Shown: piece by piece, positions 50,214-59,203 of the stretch
How the letters are laid out: every line of letters starts with the position of its first letter
Position numbering within the stretch: position 1 is the first letter of the stretch
Assembly (NCBI GenBank): GCA_963556065.3
Contig: CAUVYH020000013.1
Coordinates: 1-64,000 of the forward strand
Length of the DNA: 64,000 nucleotides
Source of the DNA: JBAXTE01 sp963556065
GTDB taxonomy: Bacteria; Bacteroidota; Bacteroidia; Bacteroidales; WCHB1-69
Reading direction: 5' to 3'
The notes under the pieces: model-generated
Seen by the model: only the letters and a program-made list of their open reading frames with translations
Databases searched by the model: none
What the model was told of the DNA's origin: nothing
Program-made: the position numbers and the translations under genes

Positions 50214-51131
50214 CTATAAATGCTTTTTGACAAACGCTACGACTTCATTCATGGCCTGCGTCGCTTCCTTAAACATGGGCGCCAATAACGGGTAGCAATG
50301 AACCATGTCCGCTCCGGAGACAAACGTGACCGCAGTGCCGGCTTCCTTCGCTTTCAGGGCGAATTTTTCTCCATCCTCGTACAGTTCGTCATCGACACCG
50401 GAATTGATGAAAATCGGCGGTAAACCGCTCAAATCGCCAAACAACGGCGAGATAAACGGCAACGTAACCTCGTGATCGCCCGCGTAGTACTTGCTGAAAA
50501 CCGTCCAGGAGTTCAAGGGAGCTAGCGACATCTTGTTTTTGGTCCGGTACGATTCGCTGGAGCAGCTCAGATCGGTCCAGGGCGAAATTGCCACAGCCGC
50601 CACCGGCAAGGCGATATTTTGGTCTTTCAGCGCCAGCAGAATGGCCAGACACAACCCTCCTCCCGCCGATTCGCCGGCAATGAGAATATTTTCCGGTTTA
50701 TACCCCGAAGCGAGCAACCACCGATAAACCGCAACAGAATCATCCAATGCGGCGGGATACGGATTTTCTGGAGCCAGCCGATATTCATACACCAAGTTAG
50801 TAAAACCGGTGTTTATGGCAAATTTGGAGACAAAACCCCGGTGGTCGTTGCAGGAACCGGAGACATAGCCACCGCCATGGACGTACATGATGATTTTTTC
50901 GGGATCGGCTCCGGCGGGAATCAGAAATTCGGATTTAATCCCATCGATCAATTGTTCTTTCACGCTGATTCCTTCCGGGATTTTAGCGTATTTGTCCGCT
51001 CCTTTCTCGCATTGATCGCGGAAAGCGGCAATGGAGGTATTGAAATCGAAAACTTCTTTTTTGCGCTTTCCCTGAAGCAGATGCCTGTTCCGCAATAAGA
51101 AGTTGAACATTTTTCCTTTAAAACTGGTCAT
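50214..51131 (-). CDS. Alpha/beta hydrolase of the hormone-sensitive lipase family
   Basis: 305 residues. HGGGYVSGS is the oxyanion-hole motif and GESAGGGL holds the nucleophilic serine. NSGVDDELYEDG and MVHCYPLL supply Asp and His. A carboxylesterase acting on short acyl esters is likely. The gene has clearly more G+C than its neighbours, which suggests transfer from another source. No signal peptide. Confidence 0.88.
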   Translation of the reverse strand: MTSFKGKMFNFLLRNRHLLQGKRKKEVFDFNTSIAAFRDQCEKGADKYAKIPEGISVKEQLIDGIKSEFLIPAGADPEKIIMYVHGGGYVSGSCNDHRGFVSKFAINTGFTNLVYEYRLAPENPYPAALDDSVAVYRWLLASGYKPENILIAGESAGGGLCLAILLALKDQNIALPVAAVAISPWTDLSCSSESYRTKNKMSLAPLNSWTVFSKYYAGDHEVTLPFISPLFGDLSGLPPIFINSGVDDELYEDGEKFALKAKEAGTAVTFVSGADMVHCYPLLAPMFKEATQAMNEVVAFVKKHL

Positions 51132-51229
51132 TTTTTAATGTTTTGATTGATTAATCATTTTTCGTCTAGTTTGGCAAATGTGCCGACAAAATTGTGGATT
51201 ATTTTCCGTCTATCGTAAGTATTATTCCT

Positions 51230-51523
51230 TTATTTTAGTTTCTCTTTCATTTTATTTGTCAAATAATATTTTCCTGTTTTAGCAGCACCTTGAAATTCAA
51301 TTAAATCAAGTATTTTTAAAGTTTGTAAGTATCGTTTTACCTGAGCATTTGATTTTCTCGTTCCGTCCATTATTTGCGCTATTGATGCTCCTTTATCGTT
51401 TGCAGCGATAGTTCTTACAGTATCAGCTTTTGTCACTACTTCAATTGTTCCGTCATTTACTCCGTCAATTACACCGTCAAAATCTTTTGCGTCTTCTTCA
51501 ATTGCCGGTATTAAGTAAGTCCT
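51230..51523 (-). pseudogene. C-terminal remnant of a COG2865-like ATP-binding regulator
   Basis: The frame is open from 51523 without a good start. It reads VIDGVNDGTIEVV, then a winged-helix segment (GASIAQIMDGTRKSNAQVKRY, cut at NAQV; LIEFQGAAKTGKYYLT). Acidic DG repeats followed by a wHTH are typical of the end of AlbA_2/HATPase-type proteins. A fragment in another frame upstream (YGKPTFAKGLT) is probably part of the same gene. The rest is missing. Confidence 0.5.
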
Positions 51524-52171
51524 TTAGCAAAAGTAGGTTTTCCATATTCTACATCCTTAATATTTTGATTGCAAGTTATAAATTTTACTTATTGGTTTTG
51601 CGGTTTGTGGGAGATTTTTTAGGTTGATTATTTGAGGTGTGGATTTTGAAAGCCAAAAAGCTGATTCTCGTTTCTAAGTTATTTAAGTTTCGCAAGTTTG
51701 AAAAATGTAATCTAATGTATTGATATTTAAGTATCTGTATTAATTTCTTTGTGCATTTTATTCGTATCGTTCTTTATTATTATAATGAACTCATGAGTTC
51801 GCGGAGTTTATCCCGTAAGGCGGGACTCAGTTGTGTCTTCTTTGTGTTTTTTGTGGCATAGCTAAAAAGTTTATGCTATTACACACCCGAACGAAGTGAG
51901 AGCGTGAATACATCTGATTATAAGACAAAAATGAACAAAGGTATCACAAAGAAGCACGAAGTTTCACAAAGCGATGCAGTGAGCCTGCCGAACTGGGAAA
52001 AAAATGATTAAAGGAGCGTAAATCATTGAAATTAAATGTATTATTTTTGATTCTATTTCCTAAGTGCTTGCATTTCAATATTGTAAATAGCATGCGAAAC
52101 TTGAATAAGTTACTCATCCTATGCAAGCAAACCGCTATTGCCCTCGTTTTTCGTTCGTGTCGGTTGAAACT
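51524..52171. other. Gene-free region with short repeats
   Basis: No supported gene. It holds an imperfect inverted pair built of CTTCTTTGTG-type motifs (near 51835-51860 and 51934-51975), a motif often seen between genes in this phylum. Confidence 0.45.
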
Positions 52172-52741
52172 CTATTTTTCAGGGAAAAGTTTCTTCCATG
52201 CCCCAACTTTGACCAGTTCCTTTTTGTAATTTTCCAATGTGTCCTGCGAAGGTGTGATATACTCGGCATAGTCGCCACCCGTCTGTTTAAAATATTGCAA
52301 ATCATTGCAATTCAGCCGTTCAAGTTTTATCGTAGTTATCTTTGATTTCGTTACTTCCAAATACTCCGTATCTGCTTTTGCGTCATTTTTTTCGTCATCC
52401 TTGAGTATCACATGACAAGAAACGGAGATTTGATCAAAAGTTAATGCAAGATACTTGTCATCCGTTTTATACGTTCCTTTACATGCCTGTTCATAAACAA
52501 AATCATCCCCCGGCTCAGGACAGCACGAATAACATATTTGAACAAATTCATGGTCGTTAAGGAATAAAAAAACTTGATAATAGTCTGTGCCTTCTTGGAT
52601 AATGTTGCAATTATCGTCCACTCCATTGCTTGAAATATACACTTTCCCTTTCAAAAAAGGTTGATTGTTTTTTTCAGTTCTCGTACATGAAAAAATCGTA
52701 ATAAGTACGATTAAAAGAGCCGTAAATTTAAGAGTTTTCAT
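52172..52741 (-). CDS. Lipoprotein of unknown function
   Basis: Start at 52739-52741 (MKTLKFTALLIVLITIFSC), giving 189 residues with lipobox TIFSC. The mature part is acidic and has several Cys (ICYSCCPEPGDD). No known domain is seen. It lies downstream of the ABC-3C operon, on the same strand but 158 bp away. Confidence 0.65.
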   Translation of the reverse strand: MKTLKFTALLIVLITIFSCTRTEKNNQPFLKGKVYISSNGVDDNCNIIQEGTDYYQVFLFLNDHEFVQICYSCCPEPGDDFVYEQACKGTYKTDDKYLALTFDQISVSCHVILKDDEKNDAKADTEYLEVTKSKITTIKLERLNCNDLQYFKQTGGDYAEYITPSQDTLENYKKELVKVGAWKKLFPEK

Positions 52742-52899
52742 TCCTGTATTTGTATTTTTAAGTGAATTTTTAAATAAAAACAACGTTATCTCTCCTTTAT
52801 TTCAAAAAGCTTTCACGATATCCATAATCGGACAGAATGGGGCTCATTACAATGAAGAACGTAATTTCATCACAAATTCATTATTAGAAAAATCAATCC

Positions 52900-54811
52900 T
52901 CAAAATTCGTTAGGAACTAATGCTATTCCATTTCTAAAATCAGCTTTAAAATAGTGCTCATAAAGTTTTACATTCTCATCTCCTAAATCTTTAACATGGT
53001 CAGCAATTATTACTTGTGGATTAATACCTGTCTCATCTTCTATTTTTTGTATCTCGTCTAAAATTGTTTCATAAATCTGACCTACCTTGTCAATGTCGGT
53101 ATTATCTTTTCCGCTAGGGAAATACACCTGACTCGGTTGGTCTAAAAACAAAATACTCGGCACTTTAGATTTTGGTTGATGTGCAAAATAACTTAAAAAG
53201 CTTAAAAATAGCCCAATGTGACATGCCAAAGCATTTGAAGCACTACCAATTCTATTTAGATTTATTGTTTCATCATCAAGATTTATATGATAAAGCTTAA
53301 ATTCTGAGTCTTTTTTGGGGTGAAAATCTAAAAACAAATCTGGTGGGTTATGCTCAAAATCTAAGTTTGAAACATTCAAACTCATTTTTTCTTGAATTAT
53401 TTTTTTTGCTTCATAATATGTATCATTTTCATTGTAAGTATTCTTTTTTTCTTTTAATCTTTCGAGTTGTGCTATCTGATAATCTAAAATTACTTCGTTA
53501 AATTCAACATGTCTTGTATTATATATATCAGAATCAGATAATACTTTCCATTGAGCTTTTTGTTTCTCCTCATTCAAATTTTTGAGGTTTGATATTTTGT
53601 CTAATAAGACTTTATTTGCATTAAACTCTTCTACATTTAATTTTCTTAAATCAATGAGTTCTAATTCGTTTTTTTTATACTCATTTAATTCCTTCTCAAA
53701 GTTATCAGTATGAAAAGGAATGTTCGTTAGTTCTTTTTTTAACCATTGATTTGCTTCATAAATATTAATAGCACTTATCGTAAGTTGTTCGTTCTCTTTA
53801 GAACAAATAGGACATTTATACTCTTCTTTGAAATTGTAATTCTTTGCTCTTTGAGTGTATTTATCAATAAATAATTTGTGATTATCACCTTGTGTGTGAT
53901 TTTTCTCAATTTTTTTAATTTGGTTTTGGACTTTCCGAAGCTCTACATTTTGTTTGTCAATTATTTCTATCAATTCATCTTGTCTCTTTTGTAATTCATT
54001 GCTGTACTCAAGTTTTGTGTATTGTTCCAAGTTCTTTATTCTTTTCTGACAATATTCAAATGTCCAATTTTCGTCAAATTCAATTCCATTAAGCTTATAA
54101 TGTTGTCTAAGAGAGTTTTTCAAATTAGATATTAATACTTTGTTTTGATGCAATGACTCTTCCTGTCTTTTCGTTAAGTTTTTAATCGAAACGTTTAATT
54201 TCTCAATTTGCTTTAGAATTTCATAATATTCTGGGCCAAACCAACCAGCTAAAACTGGAAAATGGTTAGGCTTTGGGTCTTCATAAAATAATTTTATTTT
54301 ACTATCAATGATATCCTGAGTTTGAAAAATGAAGGGTAATGTACTTCTTATATTTGTTTTAGGTATTTTTTTTTCAAACTCAAATGGCAAGCTTTCTGGA
54401 TTTATATGCATATCCATTTTATTGTTTAAAATATCCAGAAAGTCTTTGATTTTAATATATTTATTATCATCAAAATTATTAAAAGAAATATCTTTAATAT
54501 TTACTTTTCCCGAAATTTCCTCAATGTAGATTCTGTTTTTTCCATCATACTCATCTTTACGACCTATTAATAAACATTGATTATTTAAATCGATCAATAA
54601 AACATAAAGGTTTGTAAACTTAGTGATTTTACCTTTTTGGTATTTTACACTCTGAAGCGCCTAAACACCAGTCAATTATGTCTATTATTGCACTTTTTCC
54701 TGTTTTTGATTCACCTGAAATAAGATTTAATCCTCTGGAAAGTTCAATAACACTTTTACCTTTTGGTGTATTGTCATGAAATAACGCTATTCCTTTTATA
54801 TATGTGTTCAT
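52900..54811 (-). CDS. DUF3732-type ABC ATPase of an ABC-three-component system, one +1 frameshift
   Basis: The gene is in two pieces. Dropping one A at 54634-54638 (T on the plus strand) restores 636 residues. Walker A is GESKTGKS (33-40); two long coiled-coil segments flank a Rad50-like zinc hook CPIC (about Cys333 and Cys336); the signature region reads GSASNALACHIGLFL; Walker B is ILFLDQPSQ; and the switch histidine is in IIADHVKDL. This is the DUF3732 pattern. The start overlaps the middle component stop by one base (TAATG). In published ABC-3C systems this ATPase is the central sensor or motor. Confidence 0.82.
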
Positions 54812-55266
54812 TATGGTATTACTTTTAAAGATTTATAAACTGTAATTGTATCTATTTTTGAAAGCAAAAAGCCCCAATAATGTGCTGCACGTAAAAACGA
54901 TTTAAGATCATCAGTATAATTTTCATAACTTATTTCCTCTAAAACTTCAACTTTTGCATCTAATTTAATTTTATTATGATTATGTAAATAGATAAGCGTT
55001 TGATTTGTCAAATCCTTAAAATTCCAAATTTTTTCTTGCAACTCTAGAAGATGTATTTTGTTTGATTCAATATACTTTTCAAAGTTTGTCTTGATATTAA
55101 TTTCAGTTAACGGCTTACGAGTTTCATTGAATAGAAGAATTGGCAATATAAGATAGTGTATTAATACTTCACATTGACTTTTATCATAACCCTTATAAAA
55201 TGCTTGCAATATTAGACTGCAAAAAAAAGGATTTACATTTAAAACTTGAATATGCTTTTCAATCAT
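54811..55266 (-). CDS. ABC-three-component system middle component
   Basis: The ATG at 55264-55266 overlaps the effector stop codon (ATGA), giving 151 residues; an upstream ATG at 55275 is less likely. VNPFFCSLILQAFYKGYD, LPILLFNETRK and the C-terminal AAHYWGFLLSKIDTITVY match the middle-component pattern seen in three-component ABC systems. It is small, without a catalytic motif, and probably links ATPase and effector. Confidence 0.72.
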   Translation of the reverse strand: MIEKHIQVLNVNPFFCSLILQAFYKGYDKSQCEVLIHYLILPILLFNETRKPLTEINIKTNFEKYIESNKIHLLELQEKIWNFKDLTNQTLIYLHNHNKIKLDAKVEVLEEISYENYTDDLKSFLRAAHYWGFLLSKIDTITVYKSLKVIP

Positions 55267-56609
55267 AACTTCCAACTAAATTTTAATTCATCATCTTCAA
55301 CAATATTTTGCATGGTACCATGAACAAAATACGGAAAATTAACTATTGATTTTCGATTATATACAATTATTTGTTTTGCTGCTCGATAATAAACTAGAGA
55401 ATTATCTTTCTTGACATTACTCGTATCTGGATTTTTGAAATCTCTTTTTTTAGTTTTGATTTTTGAATGAATTTCTGATTTAAAAGGCACATATTCTTGT
55501 AAAGTAAATCCAGGCGAATTTGATTCTTCTTCATCTAGTAAATTTATTGTCTTCCAATAATCGACTACGGCTTCTTCTAATTCATCATTTTCGCATTGTA
55601 TTTCTTTTAGCTCATTTACAAATTTGTAATTTTCAAATGTGCTTGAAATATTTATTGGAGCTTCACATGTATTGTATTTATCAAAAATGGGGCGATAATT
55701 TTCCTTGTAAAAATCTTTCTTTTCTTGAAATATCATTTTGTAAAACTGTGAATTATTTACCTCGAAACGCCCCTCACCTTCTACTTTTGAGTTAATAATA
55801 CCTGCAATGTTTTTTATAATTTGTGAAATTTCATGAGCTGGACGTTCAATTTCCTTAAAAGTAGGGTGTAATGCAATTTCGTTAATTAGATCATCATCAA
55901 TTGGTTGATCTGTTTCAATATTAATTTTTTCGAGAATTGGTATTATTTTTGACTTTTGGCATTTCAAAATGTATCTACTATAATTCCATACTTCATATTT
56001 TTTTGAGCTTGTATCTTTTAATTCAGTCAATAAAATCTCCATTTCTGCACATGAAATATTATCTAATGAATTCAAGATTTCAGTAAATTTTGAATTGTTG
56101 TATTGCTTATTTTTGAATTTAACTAATTGATTTATTACATCATCACTTATGCCATGAGTTTTTATTATTTTAATGTTTCTTTCTGTAATTTTGTACTCAT
56201 TGAATTCTGATAGAGAGAAATCGAATGTGATTTCATTTAAAATATCCCATCGTTGTTCACCAGTAATGGCTTTATTCCACTTTGATAATTGGGAAATTCT
56301 GTTTTTACTATTTGGAAAATGATCAGTTGTGAATAATACATATTTATCAAATTCTTTTTCATTAACGAGCCAATTATATAGAGTCTTCCAAAAATCTTCA
56401 CATGTATCAGACAATGACGGCTTGTTTTTATGGTGTTTACATTCAATTTGGATCTTATTATCAAATGAAACATCACCGTAATGTTCAAAGGTCATAACAT
56501 TAAAGTTCATAAAATCATTATTGAAGGCATACTTTATAGCAACAACGGCTTGGAAAAAGTCTCCTCTCTTGCTGTCTTTACTGTCATTTGATTGTTTTGT
56601 TTGATTCAT
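55263..56609 (-). CDS. ABC-3C effector with N-terminal PD-(D/E)XK nuclease-like domain
   Basis: 448 residues. The N-terminal domain (1-130) begins GDFFQAVVAIKYAF and has a DVSF...IECKHH pattern (Asp46, Glu56, Lys58), the usual D...ExK of restriction-type nucleases, related to DUF4297/Cap4-like effectors. The C-terminal 300 residues are helical and would be the ABC-3C-specific domain. It is the first gene of the operon with the middle component and ATPase. Nuclease activity and phage defence are inferred from the family. Confidence 0.7.
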   Translation of the reverse strand: MNQTKQSNDSKDSKRGDFFQAVVAIKYAFNNDFMNFNVMTFEHYGDVSFDNKIQIECKHHKNKPSLSDTCEDFWKTLYNWLVNEKEFDKYVLFTTDHFPNSKNRISQLSKWNKAITGEQRWDILNEITFDFSLSEFNEYKITERNIKIIKTHGISDDVINQLVKFKNKQYNNSKFTEILNSLDNISCAEMEILLTELKDTSSKKYEVWNYSRYILKCQKSKIIPILEKINIETDQPIDDDLINEIALHPTFKEIERPAHEISQIIKNIAGIINSKVEGEGRFEVNNSQFYKMIFQEKKDFYKENYRPIFDKYNTCEAPINISSTFENYKFVNELKEIQCENDELEEAVVDYWKTINLLDEEESNSPGFTLQEYVPFKSEIHSKIKTKKRDFKNPDTSNVKKDNSLVYYRAAKQIIVYNRKSIVNFPYFVHGTMQNIVEDDELKFSWKL

Positions 56610-56747
56610 GCTATTTTTATGCTCTTTTGATTTTGTTATTAATAATATCTATAAATCAGCGTCTTATGCACCATTTTGTCTATACCGACCTTTACCCCCC
56701 CCGGCTGAAAGCAAGGCATTGTCCTCAATAGTTTTTATTTTTTGCTT

Positions 56748-57707
56748 TTAAATTTCTTTTTCAGAATCTGTTAACGGCAAATCTATTAAGCTAGTATGGT
56801 AGATTTTACCATTTACAATATTAAGTATTTTTGCATATTTTACAGTAACGCCTTCTTTCTTTATTTTTGTAGCAAACAGTTGTAAATAATCAAGTTCTGG
56901 TTCTTGTTTTATTAATTGTAAAAGTTCCTGTCCAATCTTCGTAAAAGCTAAAACTGGAACCATTTGTTCTGGAATTCCTTCTTTCTTTTCAACAACAATA
57001 CAGACTTTACTAATTGTAAAAACAATTGTTTCTGGTTTTTCAATTGTTGCTATTATTTTAAATTGGAGGCTGTTTGCTGTTATTAAACCTAACTCTTCTA
57101 ATAATAGTCTTTCAGCAAAATTAGTTTTATATTTCTCTTCTAATAACTTTTGGTTTGCGAAATTGAGCATAAATGATACACCATTTGAAGTAAATGCAAG
57201 ATTTGCATATTTCATAAAACATTCAGCATCTCTTTTACTTAAGTTTTTCAGGAGTTCTAATGTTCTTAGCGAATATGATTGAGGCTGTTTTACCTCTCCA
57301 GCGAGTATTTTACCCCAAAGATTTTGCATTTCCTCATCAGCTACATCTTCTACAATATTGAAAAATCGTGTTGTCCAATCATCGTTTACAGGTTCGCTTG
57401 AAACAGTTTGCTCTTGACTTAATTGCGCTGCTGCAATCTGTGAAACATTGTCAATATTATTCTGTCGTTTAATCTCTTTATTTAAAATCCGCTCTTGAAT
57501 TCTATCATATGTATCTGCTTCAATTTCTTTACCTTCTGCAAGTGCTTTGGATTTAGCCCTTTCAATAATTTCAATTTCGTAAGCTTTAGCATCTGCATCC
57601 TTACGAATAGCCTTCGGCCTGTACACTGTCCCAATCCCTTTACTGATTACATCAATTAATTTTTCTAAAGGTTTACCTTCAAATTTTACAATGTTTATAT
57701 CTGTCAT
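56748..57707 (-). CDS. DUF2806 protein
   Basis: 319 residues. The central block RFFNIVEDVADEEMQNLWG followed by KILAGEVKQPQSYSLRTLEL is the DUF2806 signature. The N-terminal part is charged and helical. Often found in mobile or defence regions; function unknown. It is 138 bp upstream of the effector gene and not clearly in the same transcript. A C8 run lies in the gap at 56695-56702. Confidence 0.78.
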   Translation of the reverse strand: MTDINIVKFEGKPLEKLIDVISKGIGTVYRPKAIRKDADAKAYEIEIIERAKSKALAEGKEIEADTYDRIQERILNKEIKRQNNIDNVSQIAAAQLSQEQTVSSEPVNDDWTTRFFNIVEDVADEEMQNLWGKILAGEVKQPQSYSLRTLELLKNLSKRDAECFMKYANLAFTSNGVSFMLNFANQKLLEEKYKTNFAERLLLEELGLITANSLQFKIIATIEKPETIVFTISKVCIVVEKKEGIPEQMVPVLAFTKIGQELLQLIKQEPELDYLQLFATKIKKEGVTVKYAKILNIVNGKIYHTSLIDLPLTDSEKEI

Positions 57708-57738
57708 AAGTTTTTTATTAAATTAGTGGTAACGCCCG

Positions 57739-57850
57739 CCGCTAAGCCCAGGAAGGGAGTTACTTGCAACTCTGTCGTCCCTCGTTAACGGTTAAGCAAG
57801 TTAGAAATTACTTTTGTATCTGCAAGTCAAGCCCTTCTTGGGCATAGCGG
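57739..57850. repeat. 112-bp imperfect inverted-repeat element
   Basis: Outer arms of 19 bp (57739-57757 with 57832-57850) have two mismatches, and an inner 7-bp pair (ACTTGCA/TGCAAGT) extends the stem. The loop is about 50 nt. It sits between the DUF2806 gene and the protease gene. It may be a MITE or a folded recombination site; the usual attC box (GTTRRRY) is not clear. Confidence 0.55.
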
Positions 57851-57908
57851 CTATTGTGTGTAGTTTCCCTATTTTTTTTTTATTATATCATATAGTTACT
57901 ATTAAATA

Positions 57909-58733
57909 TTAGTTGTTTTCTCTCTCTAGCATTAATTGTTCTTGAAGTATTGCAACGTCCATAATTGTTTTTACTTTTTCATAATTCATAACCCAAATTG
58001 ACTTTGTTTCTATAGTTACAGAACATAATATACCAATACATTTACCATTACTTCCCCATACAGGAGAACCACTTAAACCAGACCATTCTTCAATGTCTTC
58101 AATTATTTCTGGTGTGTTTAACAGAAAATAATCACCTGATTCACATACGTATTTTAAATCTGTCTTTAGCGTATTTTCTCTATGCAACAAAATACCTATT
58201 AGTTCAGTTCTAATTTTCCCATAAACAAAAAAAGTCAAATTGTCATTGGGCACCGAAAAGCTAGTATCATAAAGTATAAGTTTCTGTTGACCAAATCCAC
58301 TTTCTTCATTTACATATTCTTTTTCATCAGTTAAAAATGGATATTCAAAATGTTTTTCTTTTAATATGCATAATGATAAATCTACTAACTGAGGAGAACA
58401 ATCAGGTTTTTCAATGTTAAAACTTTCAAGATAATTAAAGCCCCCCAAGGGAGTTACTATGGTTGATAAGGTATCGTTATTGGTTTTAAAATTATTAAAA
58501 ATAGATACAGTAAAATCTTCTCCAGTCCTGTTACCAACTTCATAATCTAAAGGATGCACAACATGGTCTGCTGTTATAAAGAAATTGGTTTCCTTATAGT
58601 TTACCATAAAGCCACAACCAAATTGAATAGGATTTTCACATTTTAAATCTTTTTGAGAAGTGGTCTGTGTTAAGTATGTTGACTTTACCAAGATGTCTAT
58701 TAATGATAATTTCTCAGTTTTTGTTTTATCCAT
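57909..58733 (-). CDS. Trypsin-like serine protease, cytoplasmic
   Basis: 274 residues with no signal peptide. The triad is His57 (ITADHVVH), Asp118 (LVDLSLCIL) and Ser221 (GLSGSPVWG), the usual chymotrypsin-fold order. This is typical of trypsin-like domains found in bacterial conflict systems. There is no ATPase or receptor domain in the gene. Start at 58733. Confidence 0.78.
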   Translation of the reverse strand: MDKTKTEKLSLIDILVKSTYLTQTTSQKDLKCENPIQFGCGFMVNYKETNFFITADHVVHPLDYEVGNRTGEDFTVSIFNNFKTNNDTLSTIVTPLGGFNYLESFNIEKPDCSPQLVDLSLCILKEKHFEYPFLTDEKEYVNEESGFGQQKLILYDTSFSVPNDNLTFFVYGKIRTELIGILLHRENTLKTDLKYVCESGDYFLLNTPEIIEDIEEWSGLSGSPVWGSNGKCIGILCSVTIETKSIWVMNYEKVKTIMDVAILQEQLMLERENN

Positions 58734-59203
58734 CGAAATAATTTTATTCTGATTCTTCTATTTACATTATGTCATATTCTTAAAATTGGCTATAACTATT
58801 TTATAACGACGATAACCCAGTTCTTATACAATCAATTTTGGGTGTATTGCTACAAGTGGCATCGTATTATATTTTGCACAAATATAAAAAAATATTTATT
58901 AACATTTTCACTTTCACAAAATATAGTTCAGGTCAAAAAAAGGCGCATTGGGTTAACACTCGGAAAGGAAGAATTAAAACGTATAACCGAAGGCAATGCC
59001 GGGCTTAAGAAGTGACAAGTTACCAGTAAACGGGTTACAAACTTACAATCCGGAAGGCTTGCAACTTTGTCAAACCCGTAACTGGCAACTCGAATAAATT
59101 AGAAATCATTTTGCCAAAGCCCTATGCCTTCCGCAAAATTTGGACATTCTCTTGGACTCAGGCCAGAGATTCCACAATTCAACCGTTTATCCAAAATTCC
59201 ACC
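58734..59203. other. 470-bp gene-free gap with one inverted repeat
   Basis: Contains an imperfect inverted repeat of about 17 bp (59019-59036 with 59073-59089). A frame of 27 codons at 58935-59015 looks peptide-like but has no start codon. Confidence 0.5.

Noticed and set aside
58935..59015. Peptide-like frame ending TEGNAGLKK, possibly a RiPP leader
   Set aside because: No start codon, no modification genes, and it ends in a gap full of palindromes.
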